A stretch of 64,000 nt of DNA, taken from the NCBI RefSeq assembly GCF_032460525.1, contig NZ_CP135963.1, forward strand, positions 2,666,001 to 2,730,000, given 5' to 3'. The notes under the pieces are model-generated. The model had not been told where the DNA came from. It saw nothing but the letters and a program-made list of their open reading frames with translations, and ran no database searches. Position 1 is the stretch's first letter. Each line of letters begins with the position of its first letter. Made by a program: the position numbers and the translations under genes. The stretch comes from Geodermatophilus sp. DSM 44513 (GTDB taxonomy: Bacteria > Actinomycetota > Actinomycetes > Mycobacteriales > Geodermatophilaceae). Positions 18,034-28,559 of the stretch are shown piece after piece.

Positions 18034-18180
18034 GCCGGGGACGGCACGGGCGGTGCGGCGCACCTCCCCCGCGGGTCGGTGTGAGCGACACCACGCCCCG
18101 GCTCGTCGGCGGCCCAAGCGCGGTCCGGCGGACGGGGCGCGGATCACCGTCTCGACCTCGGGGCCGGGCGCCTGAGCACC

Positions 18181-18186
18181 TAACAT
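18181..18186 (+). promoter_or_regulatory. -10 box, leaderless ctaA transcript
   Basis: TAACAT ends 6 nt before the ctaA GTG (18193) with no Shine-Dalgarno in between, which fits leaderless transcription. No convincing -35. Confidence 0.42.
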
Positions 18187-18192
18187 CGGGGC

Positions 18193-19122
18193 GTGCCGGT
18201 CTCCCCCACCGTCGTCTCACGGCTCGCCCTGGCCAACGCCGTCGCCAACGGCGCGATCGTCGTCACCGGCGGTGCCGTCCGGCTGACCGGCTCGGGTCTG
18301 GGGTGCCCGACCTGGCCGCGGTGCACCACCGAGAGCTTCGTGGCCACCCCCGAGCTGGCCGGCCACGGCGCCATCGAGTTCGGCAACCGGCTGCTGACCT
18401 TCGTCCTCGCCGCGGTCGCCGTCGCCACGGTCGTCGCGGTGTGGCGCTCCTCCCGCCGTGACCTGCGCCCGCTCGCGGTGCTCACCTTCCTGGGCATCCC
18501 GGCGCAGGCGCTGCTCGGCGGGGTCACCGTGCTCACCGGCCTCAACCCGTGGACGGTGGCCGCGCACTTCCTGGTGTCCACCGTGCTCGTCGCGCTGTCC
18601 ACGGTGCTCTGGCTGCGCTCCCGCGAGCCCGGCGTGGGCCGGCCGCTGCTGCGGCGTCCGCTGGGCCTGCTGGTGTCCGGGATCGCCGCGGTCACCGCCG
18701 CCGTCCTGGTGATCGGCACGCTGGTCACCGGCAGTGGGCCGCACAGCGGGGACGTCGACGCCGACGACGTCCCGACCGGCGAACGGATGGGCTTCGACGT
18801 GGAGCTGGTCAGCCAGTTGCACGCCGACGCGGTGTTCCTGCTGCTCGGGCTGACCGTCGCCCTGCTCCTGGCGCTGCACGCCACCGACGCCCCGGGCCGG
18901 GTGACCCGGGCCGCCCGCGACCTGCTGGTCGTGCAGCTCGCCCAGGGCCTGGTGGGGTTCGTGCAGTACTTCACCGACCTGCCGATCGCGCTGGTGCTGC
19001 TGCACATGCTCGGCGCGGTGCTGGTGACCGCCTACACCGCCCGGTTGGTCTGGTCGGTCCGCGGGCCGGCGTCGGACCTCCCGCTGGACGCCCCGCAGGT
19101 CCCCGCCTCCGCCGCACGCTGA
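18193..19122 (+). CDS. ctaA: haem A synthase CtaA/COX15
   Basis: 309 residues, about eight membrane helices. Family marks are TGGAVRLTGSGLGCPTWPRC (containing an extracytoplasmic Cys pair region), His residues in helices at AAHFLVSTVL, SQLHADAVFLLLG and LLHMLGAVLV that would bind haem, and GTLVTGSGPHSGD. CtaA oxidises the C8 methyl of haem O to make haem A for cytochrome c oxidase. It lies divergent from sufR and convergent with ctaB, which makes haem O. GTG at 18193 is supported by the -10 box directly upstream. Confidence 0.92.
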   Translation: MPVSPTVVSRLALANAVANGAIVVTGGAVRLTGSGLGCPTWPRCTTESFVATPELAGHGAIEFGNRLLTFVLAAVAVATVVAVWRSSRRDLRPLAVLTFLGIPAQALLGGVTVLTGLNPWTVAAHFLVSTVLVALSTVLWLRSREPGVGRPLLRRPLGLLVSGIAAVTAAVLVIGTLVTGSGPHSGDVDADDVPTGERMGFDVELVSQLHADAVFLLLGLTVALLLALHATDAPGRVTRAARDLLVVQLAQGLVGFVQYFTDLPIALVLLHMLGAVLVTAYTARLVWSVRGPASDLPLDAPQVPASAAR

Positions 19123-19359
19123 CCTCCGTCCAGCGCGGCTCCCCGTCGTCGGGCGTGCGGACGAGCCGGCTGGTGCAGGCGGCGGACGGCGGCTCCACGG
19201 GCCGGTCCACCGGCTCCCGTCCGACCGGCCACACCCGCGTCGCCGGGTGCGCGTACCCGTCCTGCTCCCCGGCCTCCCGGTCCAGCTCCACCTGCTGCCC
19301 GGCGCCGGGGTGGCGTGGCCCGGCACGGCCACGACGGCGAAGCCGACCCGCGTCGTCAC
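19123..19359 (-). pseudogene. small ORF with single-base frameshift (ctaA-ctaB gap)
   Basis: This is the 390-nt gap between ctaA and ctaB. On the minus strand a GTG at 19359, with GGAG 9 nt upstream, opens TTRVGFAVVAVPGHATPAPG. At about 19297-19300 the protein-like frame shifts by one base and continues QQVELDREAGEQDGYAHPAT, then VWPVGREPVDRP and CTSRLVRTPDDGEPRWTEVS. In that second frame nearly every third base is G or C and the composition is protein-like, whereas the original frame turns into Arg/Gly/Ser-rich shadow. One missing base near CCGGG-CAGCAG would restore a protein of ~75-80 residues. The end is uncertain because no stop occurs before ctaA. No family recognised. It may be a sequencing error or a real decayed gene. 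Bases 19360-19512 show nothing else. Confidence 0.42.
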
Positions 19360-19512
19360 GGCGACAGGCTCCGGCCGGCCGCGTCCGGGGCCGGCGAGGT
19401 GCCGGGCGTGGGTGCCGGCGCCCGGTCCCCCCGCGCGCACCGGGGCGTGGACGCACACGCTCGGCCGCGTAACGGGAGACCCCCACCGGCGCACTCCACC
19501 GTGGGGCGGGCC

Positions 19513-20427
19513 TCAGACGAGGACGTCGACGATGATCGCGATCGACAGCAGGGTCATGTAGGTGATGGAGACGTGGAACAGCCGCATCGGGCGGTCGTCG
19601 CGACCGGCGCGCAGCCGGGCCAGCCACAGGTGGGCCTCCCGGATGAACCACGCGCCCAGCGCCACGGCGGGCACGGTGTAGACCCAGCCGAGCCCGGCCG
19701 TCACCGGCGCGAGCACGAGCGAGACGGCGAGCGTCCCGTACGCCCAGGCCAGCGACTGGCGGCCCACCTCGACCGGGCCGGCCACCACCGACAGCATCGG
19801 CACCCCGGCCCGCGCGTAGTCCTCGCGGAACCGCATCGCCAGCGCCCAGAAGTGCGGCATCTGCCAGCAGAAGACGATGCCGAAGAACACCAGGGCCGGC
19901 CAGGCCAGCGAGCCGGTGACCGCGGCCCAGCCGATGAGCACCGGGGTGGCGCCGGGCAGCCCGCCGAAGACGGTGTTGTGCCGGGTGCGCCGCTTGAGCA
20001 CCATCGTGTACAGCACCGAGTAGGCCACGATGGCCGCCCCGGCCAGCGCCGTGGCCAGCGGGGTGGTCTCGAACCACAGGACGACCAGCGAGGCGCAGGC
20101 CAGCGCGACGCCGAAGGCGAGGGCGGCGCCCGCGCCCATCACGCCCGTCGGCAGCGGCCGGTTCCGGGTGCGCTGCATCAGCCGGTCGATGTCGCGGTCG
20201 TACCAGCAGTTGATCGTGTTGGAGGCCCCGGCGGCCAGCGTGCCCCCGACCAGGGTGGCCAGCATCAGCCGCCAGGAGGGCCAGCCCCCGGCCGCCAGCA
20301 TCATCGCCGGCACCGTGGTGACCAGCAGCAGCTCGACGAGCCGGGGCTTGGTCAGTGCCACGTAGGCCCGCACCGTGGCCGACAGGCGGCGGGCCCGGAC
20401 GGCCGGGCGGTCGGAGAGCGTCGTCAC
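19513..20427 (-). CDS. ctaB: protohaem IX farnesyltransferase (haem O synthase)
   Basis: 304 residues, about nine membrane helices, UbiA prenyltransferase superfamily. The first Asp-rich prenyl-diphosphate site is NCWYDRDIDRLMQRTRNRPL and the second region lies around CWQMPHFWALAMRFREDYARAG. CtaB adds farnesyl to protohaem. GTG at 20427 (VTTLSDRPAVRA) is chosen; longer frames upstream are Gly/Arg-rich and not protein-like. It is convergent with ctaA and divergent from tkt. Confidence 0.93.
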   Translation of the reverse strand: MTTLSDRPAVRARRLSATVRAYVALTKPRLVELLLVTTVPAMMLAAGGWPSWRLMLATLVGGTLAAGASNTINCWYDRDIDRLMQRTRNRPLPTGVMGAGAALAFGVALACASLVVLWFETTPLATALAGAAIVAYSVLYTMVLKRRTRHNTVFGGLPGATPVLIGWAAVTGSLAWPALVFFGIVFCWQMPHFWALAMRFREDYARAGVPMLSVVAGPVEVGRQSLAWAYGTLAVSLVLAPVTAGLGWVYTVPAVALGAWFIREAHLWLARLRAGRDDRPMRLFHVSITYMTLLSIAIIVDVLV

Positions 20428-20792
20428 CGGGCGGTCGTCGACCGGTCGGCACGCAGGCAGGGCACCACCGGGCACAGCTCCACCGGGGACGGCGACAGCA
20501 CGGGGTCCCTTTCGACCGGGGACGGGAGAACGACGCCACTGTATCCCGCGACCGGCCCCGTCCCCGCTGGGCATGACCAGGGTCTCCCCGTGCGCAAGAC
20601 TGGCGTCGATCACGTTGGGGCCGCACCCGCACCGGGTAGGGCCGGGGTTGACGACGGCGCGTCCCGGTGCGGGGCACCCGGCCGTGACCGGCACCGGCGC
20701 CGGTCGCCGGCAGCAGGCACCGCCGTCCACCCGGACCCGGCGAGGTCGCACCCGGGCGGGACCCGTAGGCCGACCGAGGGAGCAGGACACAC
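20428..20792. other. divergent ctaB/tkt promoter region
   Basis: 365 nt without a convincing gene. For ctaB, a -10-like TACAGT lies at 20538-20543 (minus), giving a leader of about 110 nt. For tkt, TTGGGG (20615-20620), a 16-nt spacer and TAGGGC (20637-20642) form a weak promoter candidate with a leader of about 145 nt. No riboswitch or strong hairpin recognised. Confidence 0.35.
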
Positions 20793-23006
<2,214 letters not shown>

Positions 23007-23011
23007 CCCGC

Positions 23012-23067
23012 GGCTCCCTTGCAGGGTCCCGCCGCGAGCGTGCGAGCGGTGGGGGGCAAGGGGGTCC
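23012..23067 (-). repeat. gene-end palindromic element, copy C
   Basis: Arms GGCTCCCTTGC (23012-23022) and GCAAGGGGGTCC (23056-23067) pair, with core CCGCGAGCGTGCGAGCGG (the reverse of CCGCTCGCACGCTCGCGG). It begins 5 nt after the tkt stop and ends 26 nt before tal. It is the only copy whose orientation is opposite to the gene that ends beside it. Confidence 0.8.
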
Positions 23068-23093
23068 TTTCTCTCACTAGGAAAGGCACGGAC

Positions 23094-24200
23094 ATGGCAC
23101 AGAACGAGAAGCTGGCCGAGCTGTCGTCGGCCGGGGTCGCCGTCTGGCTCGACGACCTCTCCCGCGACCGCATCCGCAGCGGGAACCTGCAGTCACTGGT
23201 CGACGAGCACTCCGTCGTCGGCGTCACCACCAACCCGACCATCTTCGCCGCGGCGATCAGCGGGTCGGACTCCTACGACGACCAGCTGCACGCGATGGCC
23301 GTGCGCAAGGTGAGCGTCGAGGAGGCGCTGCGCACCATCACCGCCGCCGACGTCCGGGACGCCTGCGACCTGCTCGCCCCGGTCGCCCAGCGCCAGCCGG
23401 GTGACGGCCGGGTGTCGCTGGAGGTCGCGCCGGGCCTGGCGCACGACACCGACGCCACCGCCGCGGAGGCCGCGCACCTGTGGTGGCTGGTCGACCGGCC
23501 GAACCTGTTCATCAAGATCCCGGCCACCGAGGAGGGGCTGGCGGCGATCACCACCTCCCTGGCCCGCGGCATCAGTGTCAACGTCACCCTCATCTTCAGC
23601 CTCGAGCGCTACCGGGCGGTCATGGACGCCTACCTGGCCGGGCTGGAACAGCGGCTGGCCGAGGACGACGGCGCCGACCTGTCCGGCATCGCCTCGGTGG
23701 CGTCGTTCTTCGTCTCCCGGGTGGACACCGAGATCGACAAGCGGTTGGACGCCGCCGGCGCCGACCCGCAGCTCAAGGGCAAGGCCGCGCTAGCCAACGC
23801 CCAGCTGGCCTACCAGGCCTACGAGGAGGTCTTCTCCTCCGACCGGTGGAAGGCCCTGGAGGCCCGCGGCGCCCGGCCGCAGCGGCCGCTGTGGGCCTCG
23901 ACCGGGGTGAAGAACCCCGACTACCCCGACACCCTCTACGTCAGCGAGCTGATCGCCCCCGGCACGGTCAACACCATGCCGGAGAAGACGCTCATGGCCT
24001 ACGCCGACCACGGCGCCCCGGGCACGCCGGTGCAGAAGACCTACGAGGAGGCCGCCGCGGTGATGCGGTCGATCGCCGAGGCCGGCGTGGACATGGACGA
24101 CGTGTTCCGGACGATCGAGGACGAGGGCGTGCAGAAGTTCGTCGACTCGTGGGACGAGCTCACCGCCTCCGTGCGTTCGGAGCTGGAGGACAAGAAATAG
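23094..24200 (+). CDS. tal: transaldolase
   Basis: 368 residues, the long actinobacterial class. Key residues: [11 protein letters not shown] near 45-55, Schiff-base Lys141 in [13 protein letters not shown], then [13 protein letters not shown] and [15 protein letters not shown]. It transfers dihydroxyacetone units in the pentose-phosphate pathway. ATG 23094 is chosen over an upstream open frame because AGGAAAGG lies 8 nt in front and the extension is encoded by the palindromic element. It sits between elements C and D. Confidence 0.95.
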   Translation: MAQNEKLAELSSAGVAVWLDDLSRDRIRSGNLQSLVDEHSVVGVTTNPTIFAAAISGSDSYDDQLHAMAVRKVSVEEALRTITAADVRDACDLLAPVAQRQPGDGRVSLEVAPGLAHDTDATAAEAAHLWWLVDRPNLFIKIPATEEGLAAITTSLARGISVNVTLIFSLERYRAVMDAYLAGLEQRLAEDDGADLSGIASVASFFVSRVDTEIDKRLDAAGADPQLKGKAALANAQLAYQAYEEVFSSDRWKALEARGARPQRPLWASTGVKNPDYPDTLYVSELIAPGTVNTMPEKTLMAYADHGAPGTPVQKTYEEAAAVMRSIAEAGVDMDDVFRTIEDEGVQKFVDSWDELTASVRSELEDKK

Positions 24201-24205
24201 TCGAA

Positions 24206-24260
24206 GGACCCTCCTGCCCCCACCGCTCGCAGGCTCGCGGTGGGCCCCTGCAGGAGGGCC
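24206..24260 (+). repeat. gene-end palindromic element, copy D
   Basis: Arms GGACCCTCCTGC (24206-24217) and GCAGGAGGGCC (24250-24260), core CCGCTCGCAGGCTCGCGG, trailing GTTCCAGCAC to 24270. It begins 5 nt after the tal stop and ends 28 nt before zwf. Confidence 0.85.
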
Positions 24261-24288
24261 GTTCCAGCACCTCACCCAGGATGGATCC

Positions 24289-25806
24289 TTGATCACCAAT
24301 CCGCTGCGGGACCCGCGGGACCGGCGGCTGCCCCGCGTGCCGGAGCCCTGCGCCCTCGTCGTCTTCGGCATCACCGGGGACCTCGCCCGCAAGAAGCTCC
24401 TGCCGGCCGTCTACGACCTGGCCAACCGTGGCCTGCTGCCGACGAACTTCGCGCTCCTGGGGTTCGCCCGCCGCGACTGGGGCGACGAGGACTTCGCAGA
24501 GCTCGCCCGCGAGGCCGCCCGCAAGGCCGCCCGCACCCCGTGGCGGGAGGAGGTGTGGGAGCGGCTGGCCGGCAGCGTCCGCTTCGTGCAGGGGTCCTTC
24601 GACGACGACAACGCCTTCGACGCCCTCGCCGCCACGCTCGGGGAGCTGGAGGGCAGCCACGGCATCGGGGGCAACGCGGCGTTCTACCTGTCCATCCCGC
24701 CGGCGATGTTCCCGGTGGTGCTCAAGCAGATGCAGCGCACCGGCATGGCCGACAGCACCCCCGGCCGCTGGCGCCGGGTGGTGGTGGAGAAGCCGTTCGG
24801 CACCGACCTGGCCTCCAGCCGGGCGCTCAACGAGCTGGTCGACTCGGTGTTCACCGCCGAGGACGTGTTCCGCATCGACCACTACCTGGGCAAGGAGACC
24901 GTCCAGAACCTGATGGCGCTGCGGTTCGCCAACTCGCTGTTCGAGCCGCTGTGGAACGGCCACCACGTCGACTCGGTGCAGATCACCATGGCCGAGGACG
25001 TCGGGATCGGCGGGCGGGCGCAGTTCTACGAGCAGACCGGGGCGGCCCGCGACGTGCTGCAGAACCACCTGCTGCAGCTGCTGGCGCTCACCGCGATGGA
25101 GGAGCCGGTCGAGTTCTCCGCGGAGGAGATCCGCACCGAGAAGCTCAAGGTGCTGCGCGCGGTGTCCCTGCCGGAGGACCTGTCCGCCTTCGCCGTCCGC
25201 GGGCAGTACGAGCAGGGCTGGCTGGCCGGGCAGCGGGCCACCGGCTACCGGCAGGAGGACGGCGTCGACCCGCACTCGACCACCGAGACCTACGCCGCCG
25301 TCCGGCTGGGCGTGGAGACCCGGCGGTGGGCCGGCGTGCCGTTCTACCTGCGCGCCGGCAAGCGGTTGCCACGGCGGGTGACCGAGATCGCGCTGGTCTT
25401 CAAGCGCGCGCCGCACCTGCCCTTCGCCGACACCGACACCGAGGAGCTGGGCAACAACCAGCTGGTCATCCGGGTGCAGCCCGACGAGGGGATGACCCTG
25501 AAGTTCGGGTCGAAGGTGCCGGGGAGCGTGATGGAGGTCCGCGACGTCGCGATGGACTTCCTCTACGGCGAGCAGTTCACCGAGGCCAGCCCCGAGGCCT
25601 ACGAGCGGCTGCTGCTCGACGTGCTGCTCGGCGACGCCACCCTGTTCCCGCGCAACGCGGAGGTCGAGGCGTCCTGGGCGGTGATCGACCCGCTGGAGGA
25701 GTTCTGGGCCGGGACGACGCCGCAGCCCTACCGGGCCGGCGAGTGGGGCCCGCGCGCGGCCGACGAGATGCTCGCCGCCGAGGGCCGCCGGTGGCGGCGC
25801 CCGTGA
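24289..25806 (+). CDS. zwf: glucose-6-phosphate 1-dehydrogenase
   Basis: 505 residues. Nucleotide site GITGDLARKK near 28-36; catalytic His198 in RIDHYLGKE; GVDPHSTTETYAAVRLGV and RAGKRLPRRVTEIALVFK in the C-terminal domain. It makes 6-phosphogluconolactone and NADPH. The start is taken as TTG at 24289 with AGGA about 8 nt upstream; the nearby ATG at 24281 is out of frame. It is followed by its assembly factor OpcA 49 nt downstream. A pgi gene, often in this run in relatives, is absent. Confidence 0.95.
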   Translation: MITNPLRDPRDRRLPRVPEPCALVVFGITGDLARKKLLPAVYDLANRGLLPTNFALLGFARRDWGDEDFAELAREAARKAARTPWREEVWERLAGSVRFVQGSFDDDNAFDALAATLGELEGSHGIGGNAAFYLSIPPAMFPVVLKQMQRTGMADSTPGRWRRVVVEKPFGTDLASSRALNELVDSVFTAEDVFRIDHYLGKETVQNLMALRFANSLFEPLWNGHHVDSVQITMAEDVGIGGRAQFYEQTGAARDVLQNHLLQLLALTAMEEPVEFSAEEIRTEKLKVLRAVSLPEDLSAFAVRGQYEQGWLAGQRATGYRQEDGVDPHSTTETYAAVRLGVETRRWAGVPFYLRAGKRLPRRVTEIALVFKRAPHLPFADTDTEELGNNQLVIRVQPDEGMTLKFGSKVPGSVMEVRDVAMDFLYGEQFTEASPEAYERLLLDVLLGDATLFPRNAEVEASWAVIDPLEEFWAGTTPQPYRAGEWGPRAADEMLAAEGRRWRRP

Positions 25807-25855
25807 GCGACCCCCGGGACAGCCACGACCGCACCGCTCGCGAGGAGACGACCCG

Positions 25856-26953
25856 ATGACGACGCTGTGGGACACCACCGGCTCGGCCGTGGTCAAGGAG
25901 CTGGCCGCCCAGCGGCGCACCGGCGGCGCGGTGCTGTCCGGCGTGGCCCTGACGCTGGTCGTCGTGGCCGACGAGGACCGGGTGGCCGAGGCGGAGGAGG
26001 CCGCGACCGCCGCCGCCGAGCAGCACCCGTGCCGGCTGCTGATCGTCATCCGCCGGCAGATCGAGGCGCCGGCGCCCCGGCTGGACGCCGAGGTGCTCAT
26101 CGGCGGGCGGTTGGGCCCCGGTGAGGCCGTGGTCATGCGGATGTACGGGCGGCTGGCGCTGCACGCCGAGTCGGTGGTGCTGCCGCTGCTGGCCGCCGAC
26201 GCCCCGGTGGTGACCTGGTTCCACGGCACGCCGCCGGACCGGCTGGCCACCGACGCGCTCGCGGTGATCGCCGACCGGCGGATCACCGACAGCTCGCTGG
26301 CCGGCGACCAGCTCGCCGCGCTGTGCGCCCGCGCCGAGGACTACGCCCCCGGGGACACCGACCTGGCGTGGACGCGCAGCACGCCGTGGCGGGCAACGCT
26401 CACCTCGACGGTGGACTCGGTGTCCGGCCGCCGGGGCGAGTCGGTGCGGGTGCTCGGCGGGCGGGTCGAGGGCGACCCGGGACACGCCACCGCACTGCTG
26501 CTGGCCGGCTGGCTGACCGCGCGCTGCGGCGTGGACGTCCCGGTGGAGTCCGGTGAGCGGCGCCCCGGCCCCAGCGGCGTCGCGGCCGTGGCGCTGGAAC
26601 TGGACCAGGACGAGCAGGTGCGGGTGACCGCCGACCGGCGCGGCGGGGCGGTCATCAGCCAGCCCTACCGGCCGGATGCGACCGTGGCCCTGCCCGACCG
26701 GGCGCTCGGGGACCTGGTCGGTGAGGAGCTGCGCCGGCTGGACCCCGACGAGCCGTACGCCGAGGCGCTCGGGTCCACGACCGGCGTCCCCGACCTGGCC
26801 GAGCGGGCGGCGGCGCGGGAGTACGAGTGGCTGGACCCCGCGGAGGCCACCGGCGGGCCCGGCGAGCCGCTGCCCACGGTGCCCGCGGACTCCGTCGGCG
26901 CCGACGAGGTGGCCGAGCACGGGGAGCGCAACAGCGCGGAGGCCACCCCGTGA
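25856..26953 (+). CDS. opcA: glucose-6-phosphate dehydrogenase assembly protein OpcA
   Basis: 365 residues. LWDTTGSAVVKELAAQR at the start is typical of OpcA; HPCRLLIVIRR, then GEAVVMRMYGRLALHAESVVLPLLAADAPVVTWFHG complete the family core. OpcA binds Zwf and enables its activity in cyanobacteria and actinobacteria. ATG 25856 has CGAGGAG upstream. The stop TGA (26951-26953) overlaps the GTG start of pgl (26950-26952), a coupling overlap. Confidence 0.93.
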   Translation: MTTLWDTTGSAVVKELAAQRRTGGAVLSGVALTLVVVADEDRVAEAEEAATAAAEQHPCRLLIVIRRQIEAPAPRLDAEVLIGGRLGPGEAVVMRMYGRLALHAESVVLPLLAADAPVVTWFHGTPPDRLATDALAVIADRRITDSSLAGDQLAALCARAEDYAPGDTDLAWTRSTPWRATLTSTVDSVSGRRGESVRVLGGRVEGDPGHATALLLAGWLTARCGVDVPVESGERRPGPSGVAAVALELDQDEQVRVTADRRGGAVISQPYRPDATVALPDRALGDLVGEELRRLDPDEPYAEALGSTTGVPDLAERAAAREYEWLDPAEATGGPGEPLPTVPADSVGADEVAEHGERNSAEATP

Positions 26954-27771
26954 TAAAGGACCCTCCTGCCCCCCACCGCTCGCACGCTCACGGCGGGCCC
27001 CTGCAGGAGGGCCAACGGCCCGACGTCGTCGTCGAGCCGGACGCCGACCGGCTGGCCCGCGCGGTGGCCGCGGCGCTGGTCGCCCGGCTCGCCGCGGCGC
27101 AGGCGGTGCACGGGACGGCGTCGGTGGTGCTCACCGGGGGTGGCATCGGCACCGCCGTCCTCGAGCGGGTGGCCGACCTGGTGCGCGAGCCGGCCCGCGA
27201 GCGGGTGGACTGGACCGCGGTCGACGTGTGGTGGGGCGACGACCGCTGGGTGCCCGCCGCCGACGGCGACCGCAACGAGCTGGGCGCCCGGCGGGCGCTG
27301 CTCGACCCGGCCGGCGTCCCGGCGGAGCGGGTGCACGCGCTGCCTGCCTCGGACGCCGGGTTCGCCGAGCCCGAGGACGCCGCGGCCTGGTACGCCGACC
27401 AGCTGGCCGCGGCGGCCGACAGCGGGCCGGTCCCCCGCATCGACGTGCTGCTGCTGGGCGTGGGCCCCGAGGGGCACGTCGCGTCGGTGTTCCCGGGGAC
27501 GCCGGCGGTGTCCGACCAGCGCCCGGTGTTCGCGGTGCGCGACTGCCCCAAGCCCCCGCCGACCCGGGTGAGCCTCGGCCTGTCCGCCGTCAACGCCGCC
27601 GAGGAGGTCTGGCTGCTGGCCAGTGGCGCGGCGAAGGCCCCGGCCGTGGCGCGGGCGCTGGGTGGCCAGGTCACGCCCGAGGAGCTGCCCGCGGCCGGTG
27701 TGCACGGCCGCCGGGCGACCCGCTGGCTGCTGGACGCCGACGCGGCCGGCGAGCTGGACCCGCCGGCCTGA
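26950..27771 (+). CDS. pgl: 6-phosphogluconolactonase with repeat-encoded N-terminus
   Basis: 273 residues. Family marks: VVLTGGGIGTAVLERVADL, VDVWWGDDRWVPAADGDRNE (RxD-type substrate loop) and LLGVGPEGHVASVFPG near 175 with the catalytic His. It hydrolyses the lactone made by Zwf. The only upstream start in frame is GTG 26950, which overlaps the opcA stop. Residues from about 3 to 22 (KDPPAPHRSHAHGGPLQEGQ) are translated straight from palindromic element copy E; homologous sequence begins near DVVVEPDADRLA. No other ATG/GTG/TTG is well placed before that point, although AGGAGGG inside the element (27006-27012) could serve as a ribosome site for a non-canonical start. The enzyme assignment is sure; the start is not. 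Confidence 0.88.
   Translation: MIKDPPAPHRSHAHGGPLQEGQRPDVVVEPDADRLARAVAAALVARLAAAQAVHGTASVVLTGGGIGTAVLERVADLVREPARERVDWTAVDVWWGDDRWVPAADGDRNELGARRALLDPAGVPAERVHALPASDAGFAEPEDAAAWYADQLAAAADSGPVPRIDVLLLGVGPEGHVASVFPGTPAVSDQRPVFAVRDCPKPPPTRVSLGLSAVNAAEEVWLLASGAAKAPAVARALGGQVTPEELPAAGVHGRRATRWLLDADAAGELDPPA
26958..27013 (+). repeat. gene-end palindromic element, copy E (inside pgl)
   Basis: Arms GGACCCTCCTGC (26958-26969) and GCAGGAGGGCC (27003-27013), core CCGCTCGCACGCTCACGG. It starts 4 nt after the opcA stop and lies inside the pgl reading frame, which stays open through it. Confidence 0.85.
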
Positions 27772-27799
27772 GCCGATCGGCGCCCGGAGCCGTGTCCGG

Positions 27800-28141
27800 C
27801 TAGGCGCCGCGGCGGCTCCGCAGCTTGGCCAGCGCCTCCTCGAGCAGCGCGTCGCCGTCGGCGTCGCTGCGCCGTTCGCGGACGTAGGCCAGGTGCGTCT
27901 TGTAGGGCTCGGTGCGCGGGGCCGGGGGCGGCGCCGCCTGGTCCTGGCCGGCGGGCAGGCCGCAGCGCGGGCAGTCCCACAGCTCGGGCACGTCGGCCTC
28001 GGAGGCGAAGGACACCTGCGTCTCGTGACCCGAGGCGCACCAGAAGGGGATCCGCCGGCGGGGTGCCGCCTCGCCGCGTTCGGCCTCACCCATCGGGCCC
28101 GCGCCCACCCGCGTGCCCCGGATCGCGTTCCCACCAGCCAC
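27800..28141 (-). CDS. rbpA: RNA polymerase-binding protein RbpA
   Basis: 113 residues. IRGTRVGA at the N-terminus, a central zinc-binding fold with Cys in WCASGHE and Cys pair WDCPRCG, and a sigma-interacting C-terminus THLAYVRERRSDADGDALLEEALAKLRSR. RbpA is specific to actinobacteria and stabilises promoter complexes of the primary sigma factors. GTG 28141 follows AGGGGGCA. It is convergent with pgl (28 nt apart) and downstream of secG. Confidence 0.92.
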   Translation of the reverse strand: MAGGNAIRGTRVGAGPMGEAERGEAAPRRRIPFWCASGHETQVSFASEADVPELWDCPRCGLPAGQDQAAPPPAPRTEPYKTHLAYVRERRSDADGDALLEEALAKLRSRRGA

Positions 28142-28257
28142 GAGTGCCCCCTGTGCGTCCTGCGGTGCCGCGGCCGGAGCGGCCGCCGGAGCAGTCTATG
28201 GCCTGGTGAGGCCGCTGCAGAGGACTTTGGTCCCGCTCGGGCGGGAGTCCGTGCTGG

Positions 28258-28491
28258 CTAGACCTTGAGCAGGATGCCCAGGCCGATGATGCAGACGGTC
28301 CAGACCAGGCCGATGAAGACGGTGAGCCGGTTGAGGTTCTTCTCCACCACGGAGGACCCGGACAGCTGCGAGGAGACCGCGCCGCCGAACATCGAGGACA
28401 GGCCCCCGCCCTTGCCGCGGTGCAGCAGGATCAGCACCACGAGGAGCAGGCTGGTGAGCACCAGCAACACGTTGAGGGACACCTCGACCAT
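28258..28491 (-). CDS. secG: SecG translocase subunit
   Basis: 77 residues with two membrane helices: VLLVLTSLLLVVLILLH, then the SecG loop GKGGGLSSMFGG and the second helix LTVFIGLVWTVCIIGLGILL. It assists SecYE in protein export. In actinobacteria secG normally sits near tpiA and rbpA, as here. Confidence 0.94.
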   Translation of the reverse strand: MVEVSLNVLLVLTSLLLVVLILLHRGKGGGLSSMFGGAVSSQLSGSSVVEKNLNRLTVFIGLVWTVCIIGLGILLKV

Positions 28492-28559
28492 GGGCCGAGG
28501 GTAACCGACGGGCGTCCGCCCCCCGGGGAGCCCGGCTCGGCGGCCGGTGCCGGATCGGC

